The position numbers and the translations under genes were made by a program. Under the pieces are notes generated by a model, which was not told the DNA's origin, searched no databases, and worked only from the letters and a program-made list of their open reading frames with translations. This document shows positions 26,128-47,490 of a stretch of 64,000 nucleotides of DNA, piece after piece. The stretch is from Argopecten irradians. Taxonomy: Eukaryota > Mollusca > Bivalvia > Pectinida > Pectinidae. Every line of letters starts with the position of its first letter. Within the stretch, counting starts at the first letter, position 1. The stretch spans positions 15,599,318 through 15,663,317 of the forward strand of contig NC_091147.1 in assembly GCF_041381155.1 (NCBI RefSeq), given 5' to 3'.

Positions 26128-28193
26128 CAGGGGCGTAGGAAGCGGGGGGGGGGGGGCAATTGCCCCGTTCCCCAGGACAAACATGTCCCCCCCCCCCCAT
26201 TTTCGCCGAGTGAAATGTTCTAAAAATGCACATTTGAAAGAAAAAAGGGTCCTCCTGTACATATTTGCACTTCATTTTAGAAAATTTTCCGCTGCGCGGC
26301 GCGTTTCCTAAAACGTTCAAGCACGTAATGCTCAAACCTTTAATAATGAAAATTCAATACACACGAACTACACTAAAAATGTCCACCAATGGATTATACT
26401 ATTTCAAAAAATGTTTCTTAAAAAAAGATTAATTTGTTATATATCTTCAATTCATTATTATTTTGAGTTACACAACAATGTGCCGATGGTGTGAATCCGG
26501 TATGTTCAGATCGAGCTGGGTTACAAAATGGTATGACGAAACTCACAAATATCATTTCTTAATGCGGGTAACTTTAAATCGAAAAATCACCGTGAAAAGC
26601 TTTAAAATCATCAAAATACATTGTAAAAATCATCTCAGCCATTCCAAATCGTAATTTTTTTTCTCGGGGGAGACCCCCGGAACCTTCCTCCCCACAGGGA
26701 CCTGGCACGAAATTTTTTAAACCAATAGTATACATACATATATTATAGTATCAAGGGTATGAACTCGACGGTCGAGAAAAACGGACCTATTTTTTTCAAA
26801 CCGTGATTATTTTAATAAATGGGTTCTATACAAAATTGACGAATAACTTATTTTAAAGAGAAATAATTTATCTTTCCATTGAGTGCTTGATGAACAAAAT
26901 TGGCCAAGTATTGACGATGTTATGGCTTGATGAATCGGGAAAGCGTTCCGAGAGAAAAATGAACATGGCGGTGACGGTTTAAGTACGTGAGCTACACAAT
27001 GTTTAAATGGAGTTTCAGCAGAGTACGGGCCATGACACCTCCAAAGGAGATTGTGGATGAACACAGTTATGGGTAGTGTTTAGCGCCACAAGCGTAGATT
27101 TTGTGATTTTGGCTTGGTTTTTGAGGTACCCATTAGAGCCGAGACGACATTTCGACCGGACAGGGAAATGTCTACCTAGCATATTTTTCGTAAATCGTCA
27201 ATACTTGGCCAATTTTGTTCATCAAGCACTCAATGGAAAGATAAATTATTTTTCTTTAGGATAAGATATCAGTCATTGTTGTATAGAACCCATTTATTAC
27301 AATAATCATGGTTGTAATAAAATAGGTCCGTTTTTCTCGACCGCCGAGTTCATGCCCTTGATACTATAATATATATACATGTATACTGTTAGTTCAAAAA
27401 AAGTCGTGCCAGGTCCCTGTGTTCCTCCCCCCCCCCCCCCCCCCCCCCCCCCCAAACAAATTCTCGCGCCTTCGGCGCTTGCAAATTCATCAAAATACAT
27501 CGTAAAACTCATCTGAGCCATTCTAAATCGAAACTTTTTTCCGGGGGAGAACACAAGATCCCCCCAAACAACAAAATCTCACACCTTCAAAATTCATCAA
27601 AAAGACTCATCTCAGCCATTCTAAGTCTTAAGTTCCATCCCCCCCCCAACACTAACACCAAATCTCGCGCCTTCGGCGCTCGTAAATTCAACAAAATGCA
27701 CATCGTAAAATTCATCTCTGCCATTCTAAAGCGTAATTTTGTTCCCGGGGAAGACCCCCCAAACACCAAAATCTCGCGCCAGCGAATCTCTCAAAATCAA
27801 CAAAAATGCAACGTAAAACTTATCTCTGCCATTCTAAATCGTACATATTTTTCCCGGGGGAGACCTCCCGTCCCCCGAACACCAAAATCTCGCGCCTTCG
27901 GCGCTCGCAAAATCATCAAAATGCATCGTAAAACTCATCACAATCATTCTAAATCGTATTATTTTTTCCAGTGGACACCCCGGAACCCCCAAAGTCGCAC
28001 GCTTATTTGCGTATTCATTAATTTCCTGTTAGCGACGCCACTGTCTATAGATTTGTATAAGGATTATATGTAATGATATATGAAAAAAGTATATCAAGTA
28101 TCTCCTGTGGGTGCGGGGTGCGCGAGGGGGGAGGGGGTACGAAATATTGAGGACTTTTGCCCCCCCATTACGTTTCATCTTCCTACGCCACTG
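26128..28193. mobile_element. 2.07-kb non-autonomous element with CAGGGGCGTAGGAAG ends
   Basis: Left end CAGGGGCGTAGGAAG, right end CTTCCTACGCCACTG, flanked by the 5-bp direct repeat GTATG (26123-26127 and 28194-28198). No transposase frame. The interior holds a repeated unit of about 110 bp (CTCGCGCCTTCGGCGCTCGC, near 27463, 27664, 27771 and 27886, with a related piece near 26575-26690), broken by a foldback element. The ends recall hAT-type transposons, but a 5-bp rather than 8-bp duplication leaves the superfamily open. Confidence 0.7.
26693..27422. mobile_element. Foldback element nested in the 2.07-kb element
   Basis: Arms of about 235 bp (26693-26930 and 27186-27422), outer ends CAGGGACCTGGCACGA and complement, somewhat diverged. 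The 255-bp centre codes for nothing evident. A long C run at 27426-27453 abuts it. Confidence 0.75.
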
Positions 28194-28463
28194 GTATGAA
28201 TACATTATAGGCCCTACATTAATGTATCTTGCTTACAAGTTTAACCAAGGGGATTCTTTTGTTTCAAGTATAGGGATATTGAAGTTATGAGAACTATGGT
28301 GTCTTACTGTTACATGTATGTTTAATTAATATATTACAAAGAGTTAAAACACCGGCCTATTACAGCCTCCCAAAACACGCACGCGGAGAAGGCCATACTT
28401 AAATGGCACTGACTAGTACTAGGATGTTAATCGTATCATCATCAAACCATTGTTATAGACTGT

Positions 28464-29256
28464 CAGTGGCGTAGCAAGGTTTGGATAGGCCTGCATGCCT
28501 GGGGGTGCAGGGTCCAGGGGCGAAGCCCCGGTAGGGGGTATGGGGGGCGAAGCCCCCCAGAAGCTGACGGGAACTTGTTACAATGTAGTAATCATTTTAC
28601 TCCAATGGTCAAATGGAGGTCACGATATTTAGTTGATAACAATGCAGAACTAAATTTAGTTTACGTGTTGGTTTGTTTATGACAGCCAGTCAAAGACCAC
28701 TGTCAAAATTGCGTAAATTGCGTTAGAAGGGTCCACGACCACCTCAATTAAAAAAAACTAAATATAGTATTTATAACCTATTTTTCTACCTCTAATGTTC
28801 TAATTCTAACAATTACAACAACAAAAAATATTTTCTAAATCAACAATCTGTTCATATTCGACAAAAATAAAAGTCAACCATTTCGTGAGTAGACACCGAA
28901 TTGGTATTCGTAAGTGTTTCCGGATTCAAAAGCCACATTTGCTTGAGGGATTTTTGTGAAGAAGTCTAATATTGTCTTCGACAAGATTCAAACAATCAAA
29001 TTTAACAACTAAATGCACGTGGTAACCGGAAATATATAGACTATTATACATAATAAATTTCCAGAATGGCCAATCTTCAAATCTTTCTAATGTGCACAAA
29101 GTTATGTTAGGCATATCATATGTATTTATACGTAATTTATATTCTGCAGCGTTACGTGTATTCAAATGTTGTGTTTTTTTCTGACTGTATAAAAATGTAA
29201 GTCAGAATATTTTTGCATGCTTGAGCATGCAAGCATGCACGGGCGCTACGCCACTG
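28464..29256. mobile_element. 0.79-kb non-autonomous element with CAGTGGCGTAGC ends
   Basis: Ends CAGTGGCGTAGC and GCTACGCCACTG, flanked by the direct repeat ACTGT (28459-28463 and 29257-29261). GC-rich left part with GGGGCGAAGCCCC hairpins, AT-rich right part. Same end motif and duplication length as the neighbour at 26128. Confidence 0.75.
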
Positions 29257-30104
29257 ACTGTATAAATAAAAATTATTAATAATACATATGATATATTTCC
29301 AAAATGGATTTCAAATTGTTTTGTGTAGAACAATAACTCTCTCTTTCATCTGTCATAATGTACAGGGCTGAAATGTGAATATACAGGGAAACATAAAACA
29401 ACCCTAAAAACAATCGAATATGGCTTGTTGTGCTACTCACGGCTGGTGTCAAATGGAGGATAGTTCTGGAGGTAATACCAAAATAGTATTTAGTAGTAAA
29501 TCACGTTTCGATGTAAGATTCTAAAAAATGTTGGAACATGCACAAGTGAAAGTTTTCGATCAAATTTAAACAGATTACAAGAAGACGTGTTAAGTAGCCG
29601 TCTCTAGTTTCTACCTCCTCCTTTAAAAAAGTACCGGGAACATTTCTCAACCAATACAAATGTCTGATGATGCTACCTGAAACTACATATTAGTGTTAAA
29701 TAATTGGCCATACCTGTGGCACTATCGCATTTTAGCCTTTTATCTCTGCCAGGTAAACGCATTCTCCTATTTTGTTGAGTACACGCCGACTCCCTGATAA
29801 TCTAACTTACACCCCTGGTCATCAAGTCCAATGTGTAAATAATTGATGAAGCTCGGTCGACTAAATTTCGTAATTACATCTTCAAAACTGCAGCGATTAG
29901 AGCCACTTCCCATACCCTGAGAAATGTGACTTTCCGCAACCATGTTTCCGATGGAATATATCTTCATATGAAATATCTTTTGGGAATTAATTCTGTTAAA
30001 AAATCAAATATAAAAGGATTTCTCTGATAATTTCATTTATTTATATTATTTTTATCTTCATGGTTTGAACTAAGTAACGGACCGCCACTTTGAAATCAAA
30101 GCAG

Positions 30105-30162
30105 CCAATGAAATGTCGCCGTCACTGCGGAGGAATCTGACATGTGTTGGGATGTATAAATA
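30105..30162 (+). promoter_or_regulatory. Core promoter of gene D: CCAAT, GCGGA, TATA
   Basis: CCAAT at 30105-30109, GCGGAGGAATC at 30127-30137 (22 bp start to start), TATAAATA at 30155-30162, 64 bp before the ATG. Confidence 0.75.
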
Positions 30163-30225
30163 CAGTTCGTGCTTTGTATCTGTACCTGAAGTGATTAGAC
30201 AGTTGAAGGATAAATACGTTTCGTC

Positions 30226-35643
<5,418 letters not shown>

Positions 35644-35654
35644 AGAGAATTAAA

Positions 35655-35710
35655 AATAAATGTCATCGTTATATTTTGACTCAATTAAAAGACCGTTGTA
35701 CACCAATAAA
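35655..35710 (+). terminator. Poly(A) signals of gene D
   Basis: AATAAA at 35655-35660 and again at 35705-35710, both within 70 bp of the stop. Confidence 0.6.
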
Positions 35711-35816
35711 TGTTTCATTTTCTTGTAATTATAACTAGTAGTTTGAATTACACTGACAGTTGTATCTTCTTCGATATAGTTTTTGTTAAATTGTTTACCC
35801 TATTCGATGAAAGTGC

Positions 35817-36222
35817 AATTTAAACTCAATCTGATTAAAATACAGATCCTTATTATCACTACGTTGGATGAGAGGATCTGAGAACATCCCTTTAGGGGTC
35901 ACGTCAAGATGACCTTTTGAAATGGCCAATCAAATTGGCACTGCCAGAATCTTGACTGGGGACGAAATAGTTTGAAAAAGCTTTCCAAATTATTTTCGTG
36001 TATGTAGTCATCTCGCCCGAAAAGCACAACAAAGCTAATTGTATAAGTATACTGGGGCGAAAAGACGTTTTCAATTGATGTTGTAAGGTGAAGAAACTGC
36101 ATTTGCTCTGAAACACGTGGTATAAAGGTCATCTGGATGTGACCCCTTATGGGATATTGTCAGATCCTCTATTGAACGGAGTGGTTATAAGGATCTGTGT
36201 TTTAATCAGATTGAATTTAAAC
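35817..36222. mobile_element. Inverted-repeat element with about 100-bp arms
   Basis: Arms 35817-35920 and 36121-36222 pair with some mismatches (CAATCTGATTAAAA, AGATCCTTAT, GAGGATCTGA, GGGGTCAC). A fragment of the same arm is in intron 2 of C at about 23108-23145. Confidence 0.75.
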
Positions 36223-36447
36223 TATGTTGAAAGCAAATTAACCAATAAGATTTCATGTCAATTTTTAGCTCTTGTAACAGCATTCAGGGATGTGAAGTCA
36301 GTAAATGTTTTATCTGGAGACATTTTCTGCACATTGTTTCCAGAAGAATTTACATTGTCTCTTTTCGTAGTTTGATGAACGTCGATACATTTATAGGCTA
36401 AGCGGTGATAAATCACAATTTTGATGACACCCTAGATATTGCAGGGG

Positions 36448-36599
36448 TTATTATCACTGTCGTGATAATTTACGACAGTGATATAGAAGTGGTAGCAAGA
36501 ACGTTGCAATTGATAACCAGCGTAATATGTCCGTAATACTTCAATAACGTCGTGGAATATCGACTTTATTTTGATAATTGAAGTATTACGGACATATTA
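36448..36599. repeat. Two adjacent hairpins
   Basis: 36448-36484 pairs TATCACTGTCGT with ACGACAGTGATA. 36523-36545 and 36577-36599 are perfect 23-bp arms containing ATGTCCGTAATACTTCAA. Confidence 0.85.
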
Positions 36600-38609
36600 A
36601 GCTTGTTATAAACTACAATGTACTTGCTATCATTTATCTCTCAAAACGCTATTACATTTAAACTTCTACATTTTCAGAATTCCATTCAGACTCATATTCA
36701 TAGTTGATAGTATGTTTAGTAGGTAACATCTGCAGTATAGATAAAAAATATAGATAGAGTTCCTGTTCTGATAAGATCGTGTTAACAGCGGGATACTACC
36801 GATGGTAAGCATCGTACTCTATTTGTAATGTGGGACTGGACTGGCCACCAGACCACACGTTTTAACAACAAATTATCACATGAACTCAAATACTAGATTA
36901 TCTCTCCTAGTTTGAAGCAATACATTAAAAATCATCTTATTTTCGCAGCTGATTTTCAAGGGGATATAATTTTACGATTTATACTCCTTCGATGTGTTTG
37001 CAACATGTGGTTAATTTCTGACTCAGAACTGTTTGAGATTAGGGAAACTCTATCTGTTATCGATCTAGAATAAAACTTTAACTTTAATTAGTTAATTGGA
37101 ATTAAAATACTCCATCTATCAAAGCCATACCCAATACCTCACGTTAAAAAAGGAAATTGGTTGATCTTATGAAAGATGCAATTAAGCGAAGGATAAAAAT
37201 ACTCAAATTGTAGTAGTATAATTGGCATCTTCTTGTCATAAAAAAAACATAAAACAGACTAAGCTGAATACTAAATCTGCATCACAAAATATTTGTTGTG
37301 GTGCTGGTTGCAAGGTAGGAGAAAAATAGGTATTCGTTTGTCAAAATTCAGACAAAATTAGAAACAGGCATCTGAAATGTCACGGAATTCGAAAAGACAA
37401 CACTGAGGCTCTAGAAATCATGTTTTTGAAAGTAAAAATATTACTTTCAACAGTTATCATGTTGATACCTTTTGCTATATATAAAATAAAACTATTTCGT
37501 TATCTATAAATGTACCTATCAAATAACATATTAGATGTAAAACTGCACATTACACCTGTTTCACCGCACCATATACCCAACACCACGGACGCCAAGATAG
37601 AATAATTCTGCAACGTTATTCATAGAGTATGGTACGACTTGCATAAAGATTATTTTGGCAATTCTAAAAATTCCAAAATTTCAAACTGTGGACGATAAAC
37701 TAGAGGATTCTTTTCGCATTAAATTGATACCTTATTTTCATAACTAAAGAATGTTTGAGATATTTCAGTGTTCCAGAAGACCAGTATTCGTTAAATGTGG
37801 ATGAGTCTCTGTTGGCAGTTGCCTTACACATAAGTCACCTCGTCTGGCACTATCAATCAACTGTCTATACTATGAGCGGACTTGTTTCCGGTGGGGAACA
37901 ATGTGATTTATTGTTAACGTATGTGCCAGTATCAACAAACACAGACTCATCTCCATGGGGCTTCACTAATTACTACAATCCTTCCAGGGGCAGTGATTAA
38001 GACAAAAAGTACAGATGTGTAAACGAATAATAATAAACATAAAAAGACAGTTATCAATCTTGTCATAAATAAACAAACAAACAAGATCAATCTCTACTCC
38101 AAACTAGCATTAATCACTTCAGTCGTCTAATGTCTGTTTAGATATGTAAAAAGAATATGGAATATCAATACTAGAAAAAAATATGTATAATACGTACACG
38201 TATATGATATTTTTAATTCTAGTTTCCAACTAGAGAAAGTCAAATATGTAAAACGCATATGGAGATGTGACAGATTGAAAATTAGAATAACCCCAAAAAA
38301 ACAAAAAAGACAGAAAAAACTTCAATAATACTAAGGGATTGATAACAGTTTAAAGTAGAGGATTCAACGCCATAACCCGTTGCTACGACCACTTGTATTC
38401 AAAGAATCATCAAACACAATGGTTTGTGTAAGGGAGACTTATCCAACCAGACAGCACATGGACATGGCGAAGAGATATATTCCTCTCCGGATCATGAATG
38501 AGTCTAATTGTTATCAACATCATTGTAAGTTTAATAACACAATGCATGAATCCCCAGGAACAATAACTGTTATTTCACTATCTATTTCGTGACATACAGA
38601 TTTTCACGT

Positions 38610-38980
38610 AATATCACGAAAGATACCATGAAAACGTTTCATGTATAAAGGATCTTACACGAGTGTTCCTTTGATATGAGGTTTTATGAAACGCGTATTT
38701 TATAAGTATATGGGAGTCTTGGCGAGCAAAAATTAAAACTACGAGACGAGTTTCATAAAATCTCATGTGAAATTAATACAAATTTAAGATACTTTTTATC
38801 ACATTAATACAAGTACCTACACAACAAAGAATTTCGCGTCGAAATGTATTCTGATAATCCAGCAGAGACCGCCATTTTGTCCCGTCGTCATCGTAATCCC
38901 GACGTCACGTCATTTTCCTGACGTCATTTCATTATTTCTGTCCGACGTCAAAAGTAATATCCAGCCAATGAAAATCTTTC
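38610..38980. repeat. Probable dispersed repeat with CRE-like motifs
   Basis: Inverted pair around GTTTTATGAAAC (38677-38700 and 38745-38768), then two GACGTCA-type sites near 38900-38930 and a CCAATGAAAATC resembling the B promoter box. No transcript start can be argued. Confidence 0.35.
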
Positions 38981-39430
38981 CAGGTCATATTACACTAGTG
39001 ACATATGCAAAATATGTTAAGATGTTTACAGTAGATAATGCTTTCGGGACTATGAAGTGTTATGATCTGGATAACAACCCATTTCTGTGACATTAAAACG
39101 ACACAAAGTAAAGGGTGAAGCTATTCCAAATTTTTACACTGAAAAATAAATGGTACGTGCAAGGGAAAGATTTTCTTCTGAACGTGACATGTTGCCAAAT
39201 GTTTTTGATGTTTGCTTATATATACATTGTATGTATGTCTTATCTTTGTCGTCATCGCTATAATCTTTATTTGACTCTGTCACCTAAATCTGACTGGACT
39301 TCTATTTGTTTGTATTTGATGAGTGCCATCACTGAAATAAACGTTTACTCTTCCAAAAGCTTCTGGCTCTATATCTATGTTTATTTTATGACTTTCCATC
39401 CAAACCCATATGGTGATGTTTGGCAATTCT

Positions 39431-39749
39431 TTAAAGATGCTTTACCACTGACAAATGCCTTTTTTTCTCTATCGAATACATGAGCAGACGATGATTTAGT
39501 ATTTATCTTCAGTTACAACAGTTACTTACTTTACACCAGTACCACCATTGAAAAGTAAAAAGTAATTGAATCCCCAAAAAATTGCTTGGAACTATGTCCT
39601 TTATGAAATGAAGTACTGATTGTGTGCATGCATCAAAAGCAAAACAAATTATTTTTATATATATTGGGATATATATACGCACGATTAAACACCAATTATT
39701 GGTAAAATGATTGTATCATTTATGCTCTGTCGGCGGTGGAGCATCTTAA
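39431..39749. mobile_element. TTAA-flanked MITE, copy 3
   Basis: TTAA-AGATGCTTTACCACTGACA at the left, TGTCGGCGGTGGAGCATC-TTAA at the right. Confidence 0.75.
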
Positions 39750-40487
39750 ATCATTCTTCAATTTTTGTTATTGAGTTGGTATTCTTATCTTTTTTCAAGT
39801 GTCTGAAAATTCACAGAGATTCACTATTTCATAAAACTTCATATCCAGCAGTTTACAGAAACAACTGATGATAATTAACCAAAACAAAAATAGGGTCTTA
39901 TCGTTTTAATGATTGATATGGTTATCTCCCTTCAGTCAACATCACAACTAAGATTTGGTCCCTTGTAAAACACTTATGGCAAAAAGTCTAACAGACGTCT
40001 AATATCTTATCAAAAACATCCTTAAGCAATATTTTATATGATTCGACAGGTAGTTTCCGAAGTGTCCGAAAATGTACCTGTATCGACCGAGCTATAGAAC
40101 TGATTACAATATATTAGACATGGACTTGAGTACACAATTGTTGAAATGGGCTATATCTAAAACCATATTATGTCCGATCAGTTTTAAATGTCACTGTGGA
40201 GGCTGGCCTTATGATATGTGACTGTTGTGTAACGTAGCACTCTCAGTGGGTGATTTGATATGTAAACGAAATACTCGACACACCAGTAGTTACTATCACT
40301 GATGCTATATCCACCCCTGGACTATCTCATAGTACAAATAAATGAAGGCTACAGAAGGCATAGGTAAGTTGGCCCTTTTATTGGAATATTGAAGGAGCTG
40401 GGGCCAGAGCGTCAATAGATAAGAGCAATACTTATCTCCTAGCTTAAAACCCAAGGCTATATAAAAGATTGCATTTATTGCAGAATA

Positions 40488-40519
40488 TTTATTGCAACGA
40501 CTTTTGATAAAATGTAACA
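40488..40519 (-). terminator. Poly(A) region of gene E
   Basis: AATAAA (minus strand, 40493-40488) directly preceded by a block of about 26 bp that recurs at the same place after gene F. The shared block plus signal marks the likely 3' end and gives a 3' UTR of about 560 nt. Confidence 0.65.
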
Positions 40520-40822
40520 AATGTATTTCAATAAATTAATATAATAATATCATAGTTTTCGGTATGTTAAGTGTTACATATAATTTAATAAAAAGCCATT
40601 TCATCTTTCCTTTTACCTTTTTATTCAACGTTGGATTGTATTTCGTGTCTAATTATACCAAATCCCAAACGTCTTTATATGTCAATTTTGATCTTAATTC
40701 TGATTTGGTTTTGTCCAAATATCATAAATCATCGATGGAGGACTTGAATTGTATCAATATATATTTGATGTTCTGCATCTTACATATTTGTATTGTATTG
40801 TTAATGTCACTTTATCAATCTC

Positions 40823-40870
40823 CTCTTCCTCACAAACATCCTCATATCCGCCTTCCTCCTCAGCTGTGGC
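40823..40870 (-). pseudogene. Orphan beta-tubulin tail-coding fragment 2
   Basis: On the minus strand this reads ATAEEEGGYEDVCEEE, beginning with the invariant ATA that precedes all the tails here. It starts 10 bp beyond the stop of fragment 1 and runs on, unlike any tail, for some codons. A second, more decayed tail relic in the E 3' UTR. The preceding CCACAG resembles a splice acceptor. Confidence 0.55.
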
Positions 40871-40880
40871 AAAAATACAT

Positions 40881-40931
40881 TTACATTTCTACTTGTTCAT
40901 CCTCTTCCTCGTCGAACTCGCCCTCTTCCTC
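40881..40931 (-). pseudogene. Orphan beta-tubulin tail-coding fragment 1
   Basis: On the minus strand this reads [16 protein letters not shown] followed by TAA, a complete beta-tubulin C-terminal tail closest to the tail of gene E. It lies in the 3' UTR of E, 120 bp past the real stop, with no body of tubulin sequence in front of it. The matching place after F has no such fragment; the two sequences part company just before it. It may be a relic of another copy or of unequal exchange. An AG just before it could act as a splice acceptor for an alternative tail, but no matching donor is evident. Confidence 0.7.
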
Positions 40932-41051
40932 ATGCCGGATTGAAATTTCTGGATGAATATAATTAAAACGTCTTCCTTAATTTTGTAATCTACAGTTAAT
41001 ATGTTTCATTTGCTTCACACTATCGATGGTGGTGGTGCAAGCCAAATTGAT

Positions 41052-44531
<3,480 letters not shown>

Positions 44532-44601
44532 CGTGGTTAATTATCCAGCCTGAACTAGTAATTAGATAACGCTCTGTGATCTACTTATTAAACATTCAAA
44601 C

Positions 44602-44661
44602 TTTATATATCATCGTTTCTTCATGGATGGTTAAGATCCTTCCGCCGAAGCTTCTGATTGG
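44602..44661 (-). promoter_or_regulatory. Core promoter of gene E: CCAAT, GCGGA, TATA
   Basis: Read on the minus strand: CCAAT starting at 44661, GCGGAAGGATC starting at 44645, TATATAAA at 44609-44602, about 70 bp before the ATG. The first two boxes are 16 bp apart, as in F. Confidence 0.75.
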
Positions 44662-44820
44662 CTCATACAAAATATGGACTATTTCTTCAAATTACTTTCA
44701 GTTTTGTGAGAGATTGCAACCTTCAAAACACAACCTCGATTCAAATAAACGCTTATTTCTTTAGAAATAATTGAAATTCCTAAATCAAAGTTTGTAGATG
44801 AAAATGAAATTAGTTTATTG

Positions 44821-44915
44821 TATTTGTTGGTAGTTACAGTCAGTTTCCATGGCGTAACAATAAACTTGTCGACCAAACATGAACCTGGTACACCTAGAGA
44901 TTCTGCCAACCGTGG
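44821..44915. promoter_or_regulatory. Conserved upstream block of gene E
   Basis: About 95 bp, 290-385 bp upstream of the E start, matching 55444-55538 upstream of F with only a few changes. It is better kept than the sequence on either side. It could be a distal regulatory element or just the best-preserved part of the E/F duplication. On the minus strand both copies can be read as ESLGVPGSCLVDKFI, but the changes between them are mostly amino-acid altering, so I do not call it coding. Confidence 0.4.
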
Positions 44916-45576
44916 AATTTTTTTTTAATTTCTCTATGCATGTCTGCACCACAGTTAATGCAGGCAGCCCTAGTGTATTTCACGGCTCAGTGTGTTTCGC
45001 ATGAATATTTGATAATTTACGTCATAACAAAAATAATCGTAATTTGATGATGAATTAAAATAAACTAGCTTATCGATAAAGTATAAATAGCTTTTCAAGC
45101 GAAAACCTGTTTAGAATAAGTTTAGGTGGTTAATTGATGTCAACAAGACGTCTTAAGACCTTTACAGTGGTACTGTATATTGATAGCCTTCACGATGTAG
45201 GTAATGTTTTTCTATGAAAATTTAAACATAATATTTTGACGAGTTGTAATTTTTCAAAAGTTTCATTGTATGTTTTTAATTTTAAATGATAAAATACGAT
45301 TACAAAGAAACATTCCATAGCATTGTTCACAGCATGGAATATATACATTGAACTGTTGAAATTCATGAATTCTAAAATCAAGAATATATTAGTAGATAAC
45401 GGTACCTGGGATTTGACTTCAGGCAAATATCAATAGATTCAAACAGGCCTTAACCAAAAATGTATAAGTTCATGTGAAAGCTTGAGATAATCACCAAACA
45501 ATGCAATCTAATGAACAGTGCAAACATTGAGATAATTTACATGAAAATTTTAATATAAAAGCATCCACTGTACTAG

Positions 45577-45830
45577 CATCCTCCATATACCAGGGATTAT
45601 TATCACTGCCGTTATATCCACCTCTGGACTATGTCATAGCAAAACTGATGGCTCTATACGCAACAGCAATTGGAACTATTGGCCCTTTGATGTACAGCGA
45701 ATAACGGTACATTGTGTAGGAAGTATCCGTTTGTCTGTGATTGGTCAATTTTCCGCCTGAACTGCCATCAGTTTTGTTAGGTGATATTCTATCAGTGGAT
45801 ATCACGACAGTGATAGTAACCCTTGGAAAC
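45577..45830. mobile_element. CATCCTC-family MITE, near-complete copy
   Basis: 254 bp, left end CATCCTCCATATACCAGGG, right end the rough complement GTGATAGTAACCCTTGG; non-coding. A further terminus follows at about 45899-45957. Confidence 0.7.
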
Positions 45831-46689
45831 TAAAAGTAATAATCTTTGTGGATGTGATTGGTCATTTGTTTCTCCTAATCTGCAATGCGATTGTTATCAT
45901 ATGTTCCACTTGTGGATATAATGGCAATAATAGTAACCTCTTGAATATTGATTATGCTATACCATGTTGGATATCTTTTGGAAAATACGTTTTATAATAT
46001 ATTAAAATTTAAACATGTTTTCCAGATGTTCCTTTTATTGTGACTTGTTGTTCAACAGATAGATGAAATTATTTAAAGACTTCTATTCAGACGAGGATTA
46101 AGAGGCTAGAAATTCTGATTGATTATATCTTTAACATCCCCATACTCCATACCTCCCTAATGAAAGCTTTATAACAATGCTGAGGGCTATCCTACCGTAG
46201 CAAGCCAGCAAAGTATCTGGTCTCTAACGATATCAATTTGTATTAAACAAAAGAGGAAATATGTACTTTCCTTGAAGTGTTTCAAATTTATATATATTTA
46301 AATATCCGGTGAGTGTTTGCTATATAACGTTACCAACGAAATATGACGTTCATATTTCCGTGTATGTTATTTGGATGCGTACTAATACATTAACGGTGAT
46401 TGAGCACTGGTCCGATCAGCAAATACACACTTTATGTCCTAATTTCATATTTTGTTAATTTACATAATTATATGATTAATATATAATTTTAACATTTAGA
46501 TATCTGTAATATCTCATGGACTCCGGATGAAAAGATGATGTCATTGTAGAACTATTTTTTTGCGCTATGGAAGTAAACACAATTTTCTGCTAAGTCTGAA
46601 TTGGCTGGTACATTATTTAGTCTGTTCCGGGACTGTTCCAACCGTACGTCAATACACATAGGCAGCATATCCTCCACAACCCCAATATC

Positions 46690-47075
46690 CGTAGTCATCT
46701 ATACAGTCAATATGCATGAACAAAATATCCACATCGTAATTATGCAAGGATAGAGAAACCTCAGAGTCAATGCGCATGGTCAATGCGCATGGTCATATAT
46801 GCACAGAGTCAATGCGCATGGCCAATATATGCACAACATCAATGTTCATGGTCATATATGCAAAAGGTCAATGTGCATGGCCAAAATATGTACAAAGCCA
46901 ATGTCCATGGTCATATATGCACAACATCAATGTTCATGGTCATATATGCAAAAGGTCAATGTGCATGGCCAAAATATGTACAAAGCCAATGTTCATGGTC
47001 ATATATACAAAAGGTCAATGTCCATGGCCAAAATATGCACAACGTCAATGTTCATGCTCATATATTTCCATTCAA
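46690..47075. repeat. About 30-bp minisatellite, block 1
   Basis: Units of the type CAATGTGCATGGCCAAAATA plus TGCACAACGT, open in three forward frames for about 100 codons simply because the unit lacks stops. Confidence 0.9.
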
Positions 47076-47490
47076 CATTCAGTTTCCCGTTTAATCTATG
47101 TTAAACCAGATGGGCAATATCTGGCTATGAACTCCAATCTGGTCAAGCGTATGAATATTTGACGTTTCCGCCGCGTCACTGACAATGTATACACTGTATA
47201 CTTACGCCTATACATAACGGTCAAATATTTTTAAAAGTGGTTTTACAGTTGTGCGGTCTATGAAATCTAACGGTATTATCGTGTTGACAAAATAGCATGT
47301 ATTAAAGAATACTATCGCTTAAATTTCATTTGTTCGCTTGTTTCAAACCGTTTTGTGTTGAACTATATTCAGAAGCTGATGCTATGGCTGTTCCGTTTAT
47401 TGAACTTGGTGACGTCAACACTAGCGCAAGCGGGAAATTCAAAAGATATACATGTATAGTTTTGAATTTGAATGATCGTAATGGAAATAT

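Larger units (their letters stand above)
25630..30104. other. Intergenic C-D, 4.5 kb
   Basis: No gene seen. Mostly two non-autonomous transposons (26128-28193 and 28464-29256). About 25700-26120 and 29260-30100 hold nothing I recognise. Confidence 0.7.
35711..40487. other. Intergenic D-E (tail to tail), 4.8 kb
   Basis: No gene seen. Holds a long inverted-repeat element at 35817, hairpins at 36448-36599, a repeat-like stretch at about 38610-38980 with TGACGTCA motifs, a TTAA-flanked MITE at 39431 and a CATCCTC-family end near 40285-40346. About 36610-38600 shows nothing I recognise. Confidence 0.7.

Noticed and set aside
36139-36375. 78-codon frame on the plus strand
   Set aside because: Begins in the arm of an inverted-repeat element and shows no family features.
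46770-47162. Three overlapping frames of 101-130 codons
   Set aside because: All arise from the 30-bp minisatellite; none has other support.
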